DNA of 64,000 nt. Origin: Cryptomeria japonica. Taxonomy: Eukaryota > Streptophyta > Pinopsida > Cupressales > Cupressaceae. Position numbers and translations under genes: made by a program. How positions within the stretch are numbered: position 1 is the first letter of the stretch; each line of letters starts with the position of its first letter. The notes beneath the pieces were generated by a model. That model ran no database searches. It was not told where the DNA came from and worked only from the letters and a program-made list of their open reading frames with translations. Below are positions 22,700 to 32,979 of the stretch, one piece after another. The stretch lies in assembly GCF_030272615.1 (NCBI RefSeq), contig NC_081414.1:810377069-810441068 (forward strand). Reading direction: 5' to 3'.

Positions 22700-23750
22700 C
22701 ACACTTTCTTGATCTACTTGCACAATTTGGTTACTACTTCTAGCACTTGTATGTCCTTCTTGTAAGAACTCATGACATTCCCAACTTCTATTACTAGCGT
22801 GCTCCTTGCACTTAAAACATTTACTAGAGAAACCTCTCCCTCTTCCTTCATAACCATCTCTTCCAAATAATCTACCTCCTCTATTTTGATTGCCATTTCT
22901 TTTTGGATTAACTAGTCCACTGGAACTACTAGTCCCTTGATATTGATGATGCTATTGTCCTCTACTAACATGTTATCCTCTCTCTCTATAAACTCTTCAT
23001 ATACCTTTTCCTTGTTCATTGTAATTCCTCATAAGATTCTCTTCTCCTTTAATAGAAAATTGATATCCTTCCTCAAGTGATCTACGAAACACTAAACTTA
23101 GTTCATCTTACAAACTGTATCTTAATCCATTAAGGTATCTTTCTACCTTCTCCATATCTTCATTACTATTGTTTGATCTAATCACAATTTTTTAGATCTC
23201 TTTCGTATAATGTTTCACTGACATCTCCTTTTTCTTAAGATTTTGTAACATTTTGAAAATATTGGTTTGGTAATCTCCTGTAAGAAAATTAGCTTTTAGT
23301 TTGGCAACAATCCTATCAAAAGAAATTATCTTATTTTATTTTTCTTTCACCTTTCAGGTTGTATATAATCCCACCATATAGAAGCATGTCCTTTGAGCCT
23401 TGTACATTCAAACTTAAGTCTTCTCTCTTTTGCAACTCCTTCATTTTCAAAATACTTGTCTAGATCATTGACCTAATAAATGAGTTCCTCTCCATTGAGG
23501 CTTCTAGGATAGGTGGGAACCTGAATCCTTGGTTTGGATCCAACACCCATGAGTACTTTGATTAATATTTCTTTGACTCCTCTCAGCTCTACTAGAGTAT
23601 TATCGATCACTTGAGGCTCCTCTTCTTCGGCAATGTCACTAACATTGTCTAACTCTACTCCTCTCCTCTGGGCCTACTCCATGAAATCCATTCTAACCAA
23701 CGAGTTATATAAAAAATCCAAAATCCCTTCTTTGTGACCTCTTCAACCAC
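22700..23750 (-). pseudogene. gag of gypsy K
   Basis: Fragments in shifting frames include GSKPRIQVPTYPRSLNGEEL, a Gag block with KYFENEGVAKERRLKFECTR and LKGHASIWWDYIQ (23340-23560), both typical of plant Ty3/gypsy Gag, and a knuckle-like CFKCKEHASNRSWEC with the His displaced (about 22790). Stops and frame changes are numerous. Confidence 0.8.
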
Positions 23751-23808
23751 CTCCTCTATGCATTATTCTTGGTGGCATTCTATCCAATTCCAACACTCCC
23801 AAGTTCTT

Positions 23809-23823
23809 GCTTCTTTGATACCA
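23809..23823 (-). other. Primer binding site of gypsy K
   Basis: On the minus strand this is TGGTATCAAAGAAGC, five bases inside the LTR end. It is of the Met-tRNA type used by many plant gypsy elements. Confidence 0.75.
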
Positions 23824-23828
23824 AAATA

Positions 23829-24519
23829 TGAGGGCAACCTACTTCCAAACAAAAATAAATGAAACTAAATCATTTTTCAATGGTGATAGAAACTTCAAGA
23901 ACTAACAGAAGGAAAAATACAATACATGTATTTGAGGGAAGAAATAATTCAATAAATCAAATAACAAACACTCAAAATCTTATGTTATTCTTAAAATATA
24001 AGATGAGATTATCAGAAAGCACTAGTTACATTCTTGTTTAAATACTGCAAAACAAAACACACATTCCCTATATATGCAATGTCTACCCTACTTGATATTA
24101 AAAGGGTAAAGGGATCTACTTCCTTGCATCACTATCTCCTTTCCCCTTCAAACAATGTCACCTTCTATAGAGGATACCCCCTCCAATTTATTTTGCCAAA
24201 TTTTTTCTCGCCCACTCCTAAACCATTGCCACTATCTCTCTCCATTTTGTTTTCCAAACACCCTAAATGTCACCAATGATAACTCCCAATTTAATCTTGG
24301 AAATACCAATCAAAACTTGCAACGAAGAACTACTTGAGGACAAGGGATCCTAGTTTCTCCTTAAAACACAAACACAGAAATTTTCCTAAATTTGGGAAAC
24401 ATGTCTACTGAAGAAAGATGAGTAGAAATCAACTCAAAAACACTCAGCAAGCCAAAATTGAATAAAAAATAAAAAGACCTAACAAGGAAAATAAAAAGAG
24501 GAAAAATGATGCCCCTACA
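23829..24519 (-). repeat. 5' LTR of gypsy K
   Basis: 691 bases. On the minus strand it begins TGTAGGGGCATCATTTTTCC and ends GGTTGCCCTCA next to the primer site. No partner LTR is present in the window. Confidence 0.82.
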
Positions 24520-25386
24520 TTAGATGGAACCTAGACTAATAAAATTTATTTGCAAGTTATAGAACATGGTGAAAATTTTAGAAAGCTAAAGGTATAACCT
24601 ATTTTTTTTAAATGATACATTAATGAGTATCTTCACAAGGTTTTGGATCACCTATCTGTGTTTTTGCAATATAAACTAGAATGATATATGTATCAATAGC
24701 CCAAAAGTGGCCTAAGAATTTTTTCTAAAATAAGAAAAATGAATGTATATATAAAATAGAAAAGCATAAGTTCATTATGTTGTGGTCTTTGAAGGAAGAA
24801 AAAATATATAAAAAATTATCCTACTCTAATCATTATTCAAAGAAAATGAAAATAAATGAAGGAAGTTGGAAGGAGGGAGAGAGATATCTAGAATTGAAAA
24901 AGGAATGTCATCTAGTAGTGACCTCGCTAGGAGTTTTGTGTAAACACCTGTAAAATATTCTCTAAGGTCATAAATTTTTTTAAAAATTTACTAACATTTA
25001 TTACTAACTTAATTAACCAAACATTTTTTATTTATCTTACAAGTGTTGATCTTATGGCTTCTCCATTTACCATGGTGGTGATAACTTAGCATCACCTCAT
25101 ATATGCATGCACTAGATACTATTAAATTATCATAATTAGGGTAATGCCTTGACCAATACGTAAGCCTCAATGATTCATTCATAATGAACCCTACCTTTGA
25201 GGGCTAATCCAACCGATGAGATAATCTAAAAAAAAGAATCTACTAAAAATTATAAAAAAATAGCATGACTTATATATGGGTATGCTTAAAAAATAGTGAC
25301 AAGTTAAAATTAAAAAAAAAAGAAAAGAAAATCACATTTCAAAAGTTGATTACTAAAGCTCAAAACTATTAACCCACTTCCATGAA

Positions 25387-25403
25387 AACACACACACACA
25401 CAC
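25387..25403. repeat. CA dinucleotide microsatellite
   Basis: About eight uninterrupted CA units. Confidence 0.9.
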
Positions 25404-25901
25404 GTAAATCTCGGCACATGATACATGCGTATTAACACCAATTCCCAAGAGAATCATCAAAAAGTACCATAACAATATTAAAAACATAAAGTGATTCTAA
25501 TCATATACATATACATTGAAAATATGTAGCTCATACACCATAATGACAATACAAAAATAACACCATTGACTACTTTTGTAAAGTATTGTAATGTAGAAAA
25601 TTGAACTATGAATACTCACAACCAAAACCCTATGATTGAAATTTTAGAGTCTTATCCAAGGACAATAGTGTGTCACAAGGATGTTTGTGTTTATCTCTAT
25701 CATCATATATGAACCATCAATAAAAATGCCCAAAAATAGTGAAAACACAACTATATGATTTAGCTAACCTACAAAACCGAAAACTAAAAAAACACTACCA
25801 AATACTATAGAATAGAAATATAAAGAAATAAACTAGAAGTAAGATGTAAATAATATAAATGAGTTAAATGGACAATAACAATACACATGGAAACCTCAAT
25901 G

Positions 25902-26113
25902 TCTTTTGAGTATCCTTAAAATATCTACATTCATGGATTAAAAAAATGACTATTTGGGGACATGTACATAAAAATACAAAATACAAAAATTCATTATAGA
26001 TTGATTTTCTTTTGAGTATCCTTAAAATATCTACATTCATGGATTAAAAAAATGATTATTTGGGAACAAGTACATAAAAATACAAAATACCAAAATTCGT
26101 CATAGGTTGAAAT
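25902..26113. repeat. 106-bp tandem duplication
   Basis: TCTTTTGAGTATCCTTAAAA and the next ~85 bases are repeated with a period of 106 bases (copy 1 starts 25902, copy 2 starts 26008) with only a few differences. It is a local tandem duplication with no coding content. Confidence 0.9.
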
Positions 26114-27862
26114 TAACCCAAAGCATCACATTTAGAGATAAATCAAAGAAATTTAGAATATAATTCTCCAAGGCATACAATTTGGACACCTTGCAAAATG
26201 TATAATATCCTTTATAAAATAGCATGCAAGGAAAACACATAAGTGGGCATTATTGAAGGCCTCTATAAGAAAACATTTTTAATTACAAACCTTCAAATAA
26301 AGATAGAAAGATCTTCATTAAAAGTTATCTTGGATCAATAGTTAGTTCTTATAGTTATTTTTTGAAAATTTAAATTTGCTAGATGTTGTAGCTTCAAAAG
26401 AAAGAGGTCTTCACTGAAATATGTTAAAAAAATTGATCTTCAAACACTCATTATTATCTCTATCTCATATGTGAGATATATCTTAATGTTCTGATTAATA
26501 AAAAGTGGGTTACGCTCGTACCTTTACATATCCACTTAAAAGCACCATCTAGGGTGCATGAGAAATGCTCACCTAGTAAAAAGAGTTAAAAACAAACAAC
26601 ATAAAAAGACCACTAAACACAAAAAGGAACAAAGACAAAACCAACATTAAAAAGCCTAGAGATAGATCTTAATGTTGTTAGCTAGGTTGATTTAAGTATT
26701 TTATGCTAAGTGGGTCATCAAAGCTATGGAAGAAGATGAGGCTTAAAATAATTATCTCATGCATTAGAAAAAGAAAGCCTCCATATCATGAGAAAAATTA
26801 AAATATTTTTTGCTTTCAATACCTTCTTATCACTTCTACAAATACATATCAACGGTTAATTTGTTGTTTCAATCATGTGAAAATATTTTGATTATGGAAA
26901 AGCGATTTTTTATGTATTTTGGTGATGTCTTTTGATTAGCTTATCTTTCAACATTAATTCACATCAATTCATCTCATATAATTAATTTGCTTCCTATCCA
27001 ACTTCAATTAGTTAGACTCTTGAATTTTCTCACATTAGTTATTCTTTAATAGCTTTGGAAGTTAATAAAGTGTGGTACATTTTCTATAGGAGATTTTAGT
27101 TGTATTTTTTCATTGATAAAAAATGTCATTGTAATTTTGTCTATTTAATTTCATATTCATGCTCAAGTAACACTGGTTCTAAAATTTCAACACTTGTGAG
27201 ATTTTCTCAATGACTATGGGAGATCCCTATGTATTATGAGCTAAGTATTGTGAAATTTTGTTGATCATGGCCAGCATGCCTAAAAATAACATAGCTACTC
27301 TTATAGTCATTACCATTCCTCACCACTATCACTGCAATGTGAGTGATAAAAGTTGTGGTCATAAACCTTTAAGAAATATAGTCATTAATAAATTTACTAG
27401 CAAAATGTGGTGTTTTCACCCTTTTATCATGCAGAATCAATTAATATTGTTAAATGAATGGGTGACTCCAAATGTACTAGACGAACACATATATTAATGA
27501 TTCCTTTCACTACCACTATAATGGAGTCCGTTCTCTAGGGTGTCAACGTCTACAGTCTAATCCCCGTATTATGCCAGCCATTTGAATAGGGTTCAGGCCA
27601 AACGTCGATTCTAAATTTAGAAGGGTTTGTCAGAATTTATTTGAAGAAAACAGAGCTAGCAGTAGGTTCTTTTTTAAAGAATTCTATCATTAAATATTGT
27701 ATTAGTATTATAAAAGTAATATAGTATTAAAAATATCAGGGTAATAGAAAGGAATATTTATAAAGCTTATCAGTCTGAAATAGAAACAAGAAATAAAGGA
27801 CACAGTTTAAAAGTATTAAGTACTTGATAAGTGTCAGCAGAGGGTCCAGAGGGACCATCTGA

Positions 27863-28078
27863 TTACCCACACATCTGCGATAACATCATCAATTGACTTC
27901 CATCCAATGAGAGTTCTTTTTTCTTCTTCAATGTTCTGTTCTCTGGATTGAGCACAAACTCCTCCCTCTTCAGAAGTAGAAGAATGGGAGTGAGACCCTC
28001 AATCACCATGGTCAGGTCTAGTAGAATGTTTACATTTATATCATTAAATATTTTTTTAATGTGTGGCAAATTATTCAA
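27863..28078 (-). other. Unassigned 71-codon ORF with coding-like composition
   Basis: The minus-strand frame ends LKREEFVLNPENRTLKKKK...MLSQMCG. From the internal Met (DLTMVIEGLTP) onward it looks more protein-like than the surrounding AT-rich DNA, and a TTCTACTAG before that point could be a 3' splice site. It might be a last exon or an exon relic. No family is recognised, and it lies downstream of the START-like gene on the same strand. Confidence 0.2.
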
Positions 28079-28082
28079 TTGT

Positions 28083-28340
28083 ATAATTCAATGACCCAAT
28101 AAAAATCTGATTGCAAATTCAACAACTCGATGAAATCCATTGCACTTGGAGTTTCCCAAATCCATTAACAAAGAAAACTACAGAAATAAACATGGAATTG
28201 ATTTTGCCCCAAGAAAACTGCAGAGCTAGAAACATAACACAGTCTCAATTTGTTGATACAGATAATAGGAAGAAGCAGCATCTTGGGGTGTGCCCATGCT
28301 GGCAATCAACACAGAGGTTTGTGCATTATTGGTAACTAAA
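28083..28340 (-). pseudogene. Decayed partial duplicate of the 3' end of the START-like gene
   Basis: The block 28090-28335 aligns with 28360-28580, which is the last codons and 3' flank of the neighbouring gene. Shared landmarks in order are CAAATTCAA, ACATGGAATT, an AGAAACAGCATCTTG-like block (here AGAAGCAGCATCTTG), and CAATCAACACAGAG. The minus-strand reading SVLIASMGTPQDAASS lines up with the gene end SVLTAAIKSLQDAVSC. Only the 3' end is present. It is a tandem-duplication relic. Confidence 0.65.
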
Positions 28341-28521
28341 CTATCATAACCTGTCATAGAATAGCAAATTCAATGATTTCATGGACACCCATTACACTTG
28401 AGTGTCTTAAAACTTTACACAGATAACACTGAACAATGAGAAACATGGAATTCACCAAATTCCATGAAAAGCACAGAGAAAGAAACAGAAACATGAAATT
28501 ATTTCAATATGATGAACACAA

Positions 28522-28995
28522 CTACGGGCAAGAAACAGCATCTTGAAGACTCTTAATGGCGGCAGTCAACACAGAGCTAAAGTTAACCACAAACTCCTGT
28601 TGGGAGAGACCATCAACTGGATTGAGCTCAAAAGACCATTTGACAATACACTTATCCTCTTCCATTCCCTCTATCACTTGCAAAGTAGCTTCATACCCCT
28701 CAATTCCCTCCACGTTGGTATCGATAATAGTATAACTATAACAATGGTTAGCACAGTCCAAGGATTTGAGTTCCTCTTTGGCCCAAGAAGTTTTTTCTGG
28801 TGAGGAGGGAGAAGGAAAGGAAAGGGAGCGAACACAGCCAGGGCCCTGTGTTGGTGTTCCCTCCACTCTTTCGCAAACCAGCAAGTTGGGCTGCCATTTT
28901 TTCAATCCATAGAAGTCGTTGAGAATCTCCCATACGCGTTGCAATGAATCCACCACAGGAACTTCGATGGATCCCCGCCATTTGGAGTTCTCCAT
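28522..28995 (-). CDS. Lachrymatory-factor-synthase-like protein (START/Bet v 1 superfamily)
   Basis: An intact, intronless 157-residue ORF runs from ATG 28995 to TAG 28522. It begins KWRGSIEVPV, followed by VWEILNDFYGLKKWQPNLL, CERVEGTP, PGCVRSLSF, WAKEELKSLD, YSYTIIDTNVEG, a GYEATLQVI strand, CIVKWSFELNPVDG and a C-terminal helix SSVLTAAIKSLQDAV. This order is that of the small plant polyketide-cyclase/START proteins annotated as lachrymatory-factor-synthase-like: one hydrophobic-pocket domain, about 150-180 residues, usually intronless. The Alliaceae enzyme acts on a sulfenic acid. Plants without that chemistry keep many homologues of unknown ligand, so the substrate is not predicted. There is no signal peptide, so it is likely cytosolic. 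A TATA-like box lies about 36 bases upstream. It is the only well-preserved protein gene in the window. Confidence 0.85.
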   Translation of the reverse strand: MENSKWRGSIEVPVVDSLQRVWEILNDFYGLKKWQPNLLVCERVEGTPTQGPGCVRSLSFPSPSSPEKTSWAKEELKSLDCANHCYSYTIIDTNVEGIEGYEATLQVIEGMEEDKCIVKWSFELNPVDGLSQQEFVVNFSSVLTAAIKSLQDAVSCP

Positions 28996-29030
28996 TTAGG
29001 GTTTGGATTGGTCGGAACGTAAGGAGGAGA

Positions 29031-29038
29031 TATAAATA
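29031..29038 (-). promoter_or_regulatory. TATA-like box of the START-like gene
   Basis: TATTTATA on the minus strand (TATAAATA on plus), ending 36 bases before the ATG. If it is used, the 5' UTR would be very short. Confidence 0.4.
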
Positions 29039-29089
29039 GAAAACAGGAGCATCAAAGAATCTAGACGAAGGAAATTTTATGGCTGGTGC

Positions 29090-29178
29090 AGGCGGCCATG
29101 ACAATTGGAGGGAGGGCCTTATTTTAATTCTTATGCCAATACAAACAACTCCTGCCGTAGGCGGCCATGATAATTGGA
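29090..29178. repeat. Duplicated 20-bp block upstream of the START-like gene
   Basis: AGGCGGCCATGACAATTGGA at 29090-29109 recurs with one change (C to T) at 29159-29178. It is unusually GC-rich for this region and sits about 95-185 bases upstream of the ATG, where promoter elements would lie. Confidence 0.6.
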
Positions 29179-29374
29179 TTGTGAGATCATGTTTTCATCA
29201 GCATCTATCATTGTACTTTTTACTCTGAAATTCCAATGAAAGCATGCTATCTGTTAAACAAACCTATATGAAAAATAATAAAATGAAATTTTGTTAGGTT
29301 ATATGTTTTAATCCTTCCTTTGAATGCAACCTTTCTTCCACAAGATAACAATATTGTATGCAAACTTTAAGAAT

Positions 29375-30000
29375 TAATATTATGTCCAAATTGAAAGAAA
29401 AGCAAGGAGCAATATTGTAATGGATTTATTTAATGTAAAGTCACATGCAAATTTTTTAATGTCAAATCATGTCATTATTTGTAATGGGTCTATAGATTTT
29501 TAATATTTCAAAATGTTTAACAAATAATATAATATAAGTTTAGTTGACAATTAGAAAGTGATTTTATTTTTAATATTATTTTAAAATATACTAACAACTT
29601 TTTTTTTAAAGTGTAAAGTTAAAAATTATATTCTCAGGAACTAGTCTATGTATACAAGTTTTCTTCCACCTTAATAATGATTCTTATACCAACTTTCCTC
29701 TATTAAAGGAATAATTAACATATTATCTCCAATTTGTGACAGGAGCAATGACATCATCTAAAGAAACAAACCACTTATATTTTAATGCACAAATTTGAAG
29801 TATAATTACATTAAAAAAAATTAATCGTCAAGTCATGTCATTTCATGTGATGGGTCATAGATTTTTAATAAGTAAATTTTTAAGATGTAAAAGAATATAA
29901 TAAGCAATATAAAATTGAACCAACAAATAGAAAATGATTTTATTTAAGTTCTAAAATATATTATCAATTTTCTTGGAAATGTAGAGTCAACAATAATAAG
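29375..30000. repeat. Diverged direct repeat (two ~250-bp units)
   Basis: 29440-29640 and 29810-30000 share, in the same order, TCATGTCAT, ATGGGTC-TAGATTTTTAAT, an AATATAATA block, GTGATTTTATTT/ATGATTTTATTT, AAAATATA and a T-rich end followed by GTAAAGT/GTAGAGT. Small indels separate them. It is an ancient duplication. Confidence 0.6.
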
Positions 30001-30305
30001 AATAGTTAATTAAAAAATTGTCAAGAACATATATATACATAAATAATCTTTTGATCATAGTAATAGAGCAATAAAATGGTAAAAAAATTGAAGCAAAAGA
30101 GTTATCATATCCATTAGTGGGAGTTATTTGATCTATGAGAGATGGTTTCATATCAAGTTATTATAATATATAATCTTACTCTTTTCATTATTCACTTCCT
30201 CTACAATACTCAATTTTAATACTACATAAAAACAAAGAACTCTTAAGGAAATAATGTCTCCATTACACTATGAAAAACATCTGCATGGTTTTGTTAGCTA
30301 AATAA

Positions 30306-30459
30306 CTAGCTTATATATATTGACTTTAATCTATATAAAGTAGGCTAGGAATATGAGGCTTCAATTTAGTTTTTGTATAAAGCATGTACAAATGGAAAAA
30401 AAAATGCCTCAAAACTTTGGGCGTACTTTATATAGATTAAAGCTAAGATATATAAGCTA
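30306..30459. mobile_element. Fold-back (MITE-like) element
   Basis: TAGCTTATATATATTGACTT...ATCTATATAAAGTA (30306-30342) is inverted at 30424-30459 with few mismatches. The centre also pairs in part (GAGGC...GCCTC). The ~154-base hairpin with long terminal inverted repeats and no ORF is typical of a MITE, although a flanking duplication was not established. Confidence 0.55.
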
Positions 30460-30742
30460 AAGGGATTTATAATTTGAATATATAAGAAAAATAAAATAAT
30501 ATTAATAAAGTCTATATTTAGAACATATAAATTATTAATTACTATAATATAAATAATAATGAAATTTTTTTTCTATTATATGATGTTTAATTTAAGTTAT
30601 TAATAAATATATTATATAACTATGTAGTTATATGTATTTATTGATAGCCTTATATACTTATATATATTATTATAGCGATATATAATTATAAATATATATA
30701 TACCCTAGCTTTAAATTCCAAAAATTGTAGAACCACTCATCA

Positions 30743-31188
30743 ATGAACTTACAGGGAGGGCACTTTTCCAAATCAATAGAGGCAAAGAATATAGTAGAAT
30801 CTTTTAACCTAGGTTTTTCTCAAGCTATTTCTTTAACCATGGCTTCATTGGGAGAAATAGAGCAAAATTCTAGATTAAGGTTGGAATCCTTACGTTCTGG
30901 ATTGGGTTGTCCATTTTCGGCTGTTGTAAGAAATTTGCAGGTGTTGTAAGAAATTTGGCATCATTTGCCACTGCATTCACAGAGCTCGCCACTGTCTCGA
31001 AGAAATATTTCTTGTGTTGTGGAGATAGATGTGGAGGTGGAGCGGAAACAGGGTTTGGCTAGGTTAAATGAGGTGCATTTAATGCACCATCAGACTCCGA
31101 CTTCACAAGGAGCCGAGTCCAGGTCAAACGACGAAGGTAATGAAGCTTCGAGTGAAACAAAAATTAAATGCAACAAAAGGAAATGCTA
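30743..31188. other. Unassigned segment beside the LINE 3' end
   Basis: It is more GC-balanced than the DNA to its left. Plus-strand ORFs of 68 and 75 codons occur, but the frames change and no family is recognised. A short tandem repeat TTGTAAGAAATTTG occurs twice at 30924-30957. It could be the 3' UTR of the minus-strand LINE. Confidence 0.35.
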
Positions 31189-32978
31189 CTAAAGTTTCAT
31201 AAGTATAAAAGAAAAGAAAATAAGGATCAAACCCGGTGGAGGAGGGATGCCTCCTCCACCAAACACATGTATTGAGCCTCCCACGTCAACAAGGTCCCCT
31301 TTCACATGCCCTCATAGATTTAACACTGCATTAGGAGAAACCACAACACCCTGGGAAATATTTTGGATGGCTTGAGCTTGCGCATTCAACTGCTTAATAC
31401 CTTCAAAGCTATTCTCCATGGTAGTCTGACTGATAATGATAATAACCCTTAAATTATCCCAAATCTTAACAAGGTTCTCCTCCATGGCTTTAGTGCATTG
31501 ATCATGTCATTCCTTCAACTCCTTTATTTTGTTGGCTAGCTCTTGAATTTTGGCAAAGATTTTATCCATATTCTGTAGATTTGGACTTTGGAAGTTATCC
31601 TTGAAAGAATTAATCTTCAACACCATCCATAACAACAAGGTACTCTAGCTCTCCATAACATCCTTCACATTCTTATGACAATGCTAGAATCAATAACAGA
31701 AGAACCTTTCTCCATAGAGGTGCCATTATATAAATTCATAGGAATTTCCATATGTAAGCCCTCGTCAATACTATCGAGAAGTAGGGGATAGGAAAAAGGG
31801 GAATGCAAACTGAATTTAGCCTTCAATTCCTTAAGATGTTTCAATGCCTTTATATAGGGGGGATGACCCATCGACTCAGGCAACACTTTCCCCTTCCCTT
31901 TCACAAACCTAAGAGAGGGACCCCCCAACTTGCCTTTACCCTTAGCATCATAGCCAGGGGGTACAAAATCAGACACAAACTCCTCTAATGGGGAATAATC
32001 AGAATCCTCATCATCCAAAATCATAGTTTTGTGGTGGGTTGAGGCACCCCTTTTGGGTCATTTGTGTTTCTCTAAATTAACACCAACATCCTCATCTAAG
32101 AATGAATCCTTTGAATCACTAGAGGAACCCCCAAGGCTAACATTATAAATATTCTCAAAAATAAGAGCAAGGCTCTATGATCAGGGATAGATTTTGCATA
32201 CTCCATAATGAGGAGAATCAAACCCTCATGAATAACTAGGATAGAGGGGGATTTTTGATGAACTTTCAAACTATGTCTAAGAGAAGAAAATAGATAGAAG
32301 GGTGACAAAAAATATTTTTCATGCCTAAAGTGGTTAAGGCTGACAAAATGATAACTATTTAAACAAATTGTAGAACTTGCCATCAAAAGTAACATACAGT
32401 ATTATGACTTCTGCAAATTTTGTTCAAAGAAGTTTGAGTGTAGTCCTGTAATATCTTCCATCGGTGGTCCTCTCAACTTTCTCTCTTTCCCCTTTCTCAA
32501 AGAAAATTGAAAGAGATTCAACAACACATTTCCTATCCCTATAAAATCTCCTTCCTTCCACCAAGGTATTAGACACCTTTTCCATAACCTCCTCAAAGAC
32601 CACTATTTCCATACCATAAACTCTAAGAATTTCCACATCCCAACCCTCGATAAAAGTAGCATAAACATGTAGGTCCAAGCTATGCAATTTTTCAATATAG
32701 GGAGTAAGGTCCCCAATTGAGATATCTCCCAAAACCATATGATTCTCCCGCCATTTGCAATACACAATAGGCTCAATTCTATTCCGATCACCACCCATGT
32801 TGTAGAAAAAACCTGAAAAGCCAAAGACACACAAATGCCAACCCAAATAATGATAAAGAAGCTCATAAAGAGGGCAGTAGCTTGACACACCATTATGGGG
32901 GACATGCCACTTCACATGAGTGAAATAAAATTTGATCATTTCCCATGAAGCATTCAAATTATCACCCATATTGATCAT
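31189..32978 (-). pseudogene. LINE ORF3: unknown protein downstream of the RNase H domain
   Basis: It begins at ATG 32978, one base after the ORF2 stop. About 184 open codons follow (WEMIKFYFTHVKWHVP, YHYLGWHLCVFGFSGFFYNM, FEEVMEKVSNTLVEG), ending at 32424. After shifts, the reading continues through DDEDSDYSPLEEFVSDFVPP, GKGKLGGPSLRFVKGKGK (31665-32024), a predicted helix IFAKIQELANKIKELKE, and a C-terminus with GGGGIPPPPG, ending at TAG 31189. Around 595 codons are traceable, with several stops and at least one frameshift. No known domain is recognised. The N-terminal half is rich in aromatics; the C-terminal half is basic, then coiled. Coding continuity across 1.8 kb supports a real former gene. 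It could belong to the LINE or be a captured sequence. Confidence 0.6.
31235..31260. repeat. Perfect 11-bp hairpin near the LINE ORF3 end
   Basis: GGTGGAGGAGG and CCTCCTCCACC are perfect inverse complements around a GATG loop. On the minus strand it codes Gly and Pro runs in the ORF3 tail. It is the most stable small stem noticed in this region. Confidence 0.8.
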
Positions 32979-32979
32979 T

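Larger units (their letters stand above)
20463..24519 (-). mobile_element. Ty3/gypsy LTR retrotransposon K (5' half; remainder at 13274-13917)
   Basis: It reads right to left: 5' LTR (23829-24519), primer site, gag, protease, RT, RNase H and start of integrase. It is cut at 20463 by copy C and resumes at 13917 down to 13274. The 3' LTR is missing where copia B abuts. It has many stops and shifts and is dead. The 5' LTR is followed outward by TTAGA (24520-24524), the likely but unpaired target duplication. Confidence 0.9.
24520..27862. other. AT-rich intergenic DNA
   Basis: Over 3 kb holds no ORF with recognisable protein features. It contains a CA microsatellite, a 106-bp tandem duplication and many A/T runs. 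An island of higher complexity near 27520-27620 (TGTCAACGTCTACAGTC and neighbours) was not identified. Confidence 0.6.
29179..30742. other. Very AT-rich intergenic DNA
   Basis: No credible ORF is present. It contains an old direct repeat, a fold-back element and long TA-rich stretches around 30520-30710. Confidence 0.6.

Noticed and set aside
25387-25403. Possible Z-DNA or regulatory role of the CA run
   Set aside because: It is a short common microsatellite with nothing nearby to regulate.
28111-28803. Plus-strand ORFs of 74 and 86 codons
   Set aside because: They are shadows opposite the START-like gene and its duplicate, with no protein-like features.
28748-29104. 118-codon minus-strand ORF overlapping the START-like gene start
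   Set aside because: It is a different frame over a conserved coding sequence; the 157-codon frame shows the family pattern and this one does not.
30520-30710. TA-rich stretch as a matrix-attachment region or origin
   Set aside because: Low complexity alone is not evidence, and no specific motif supports it.
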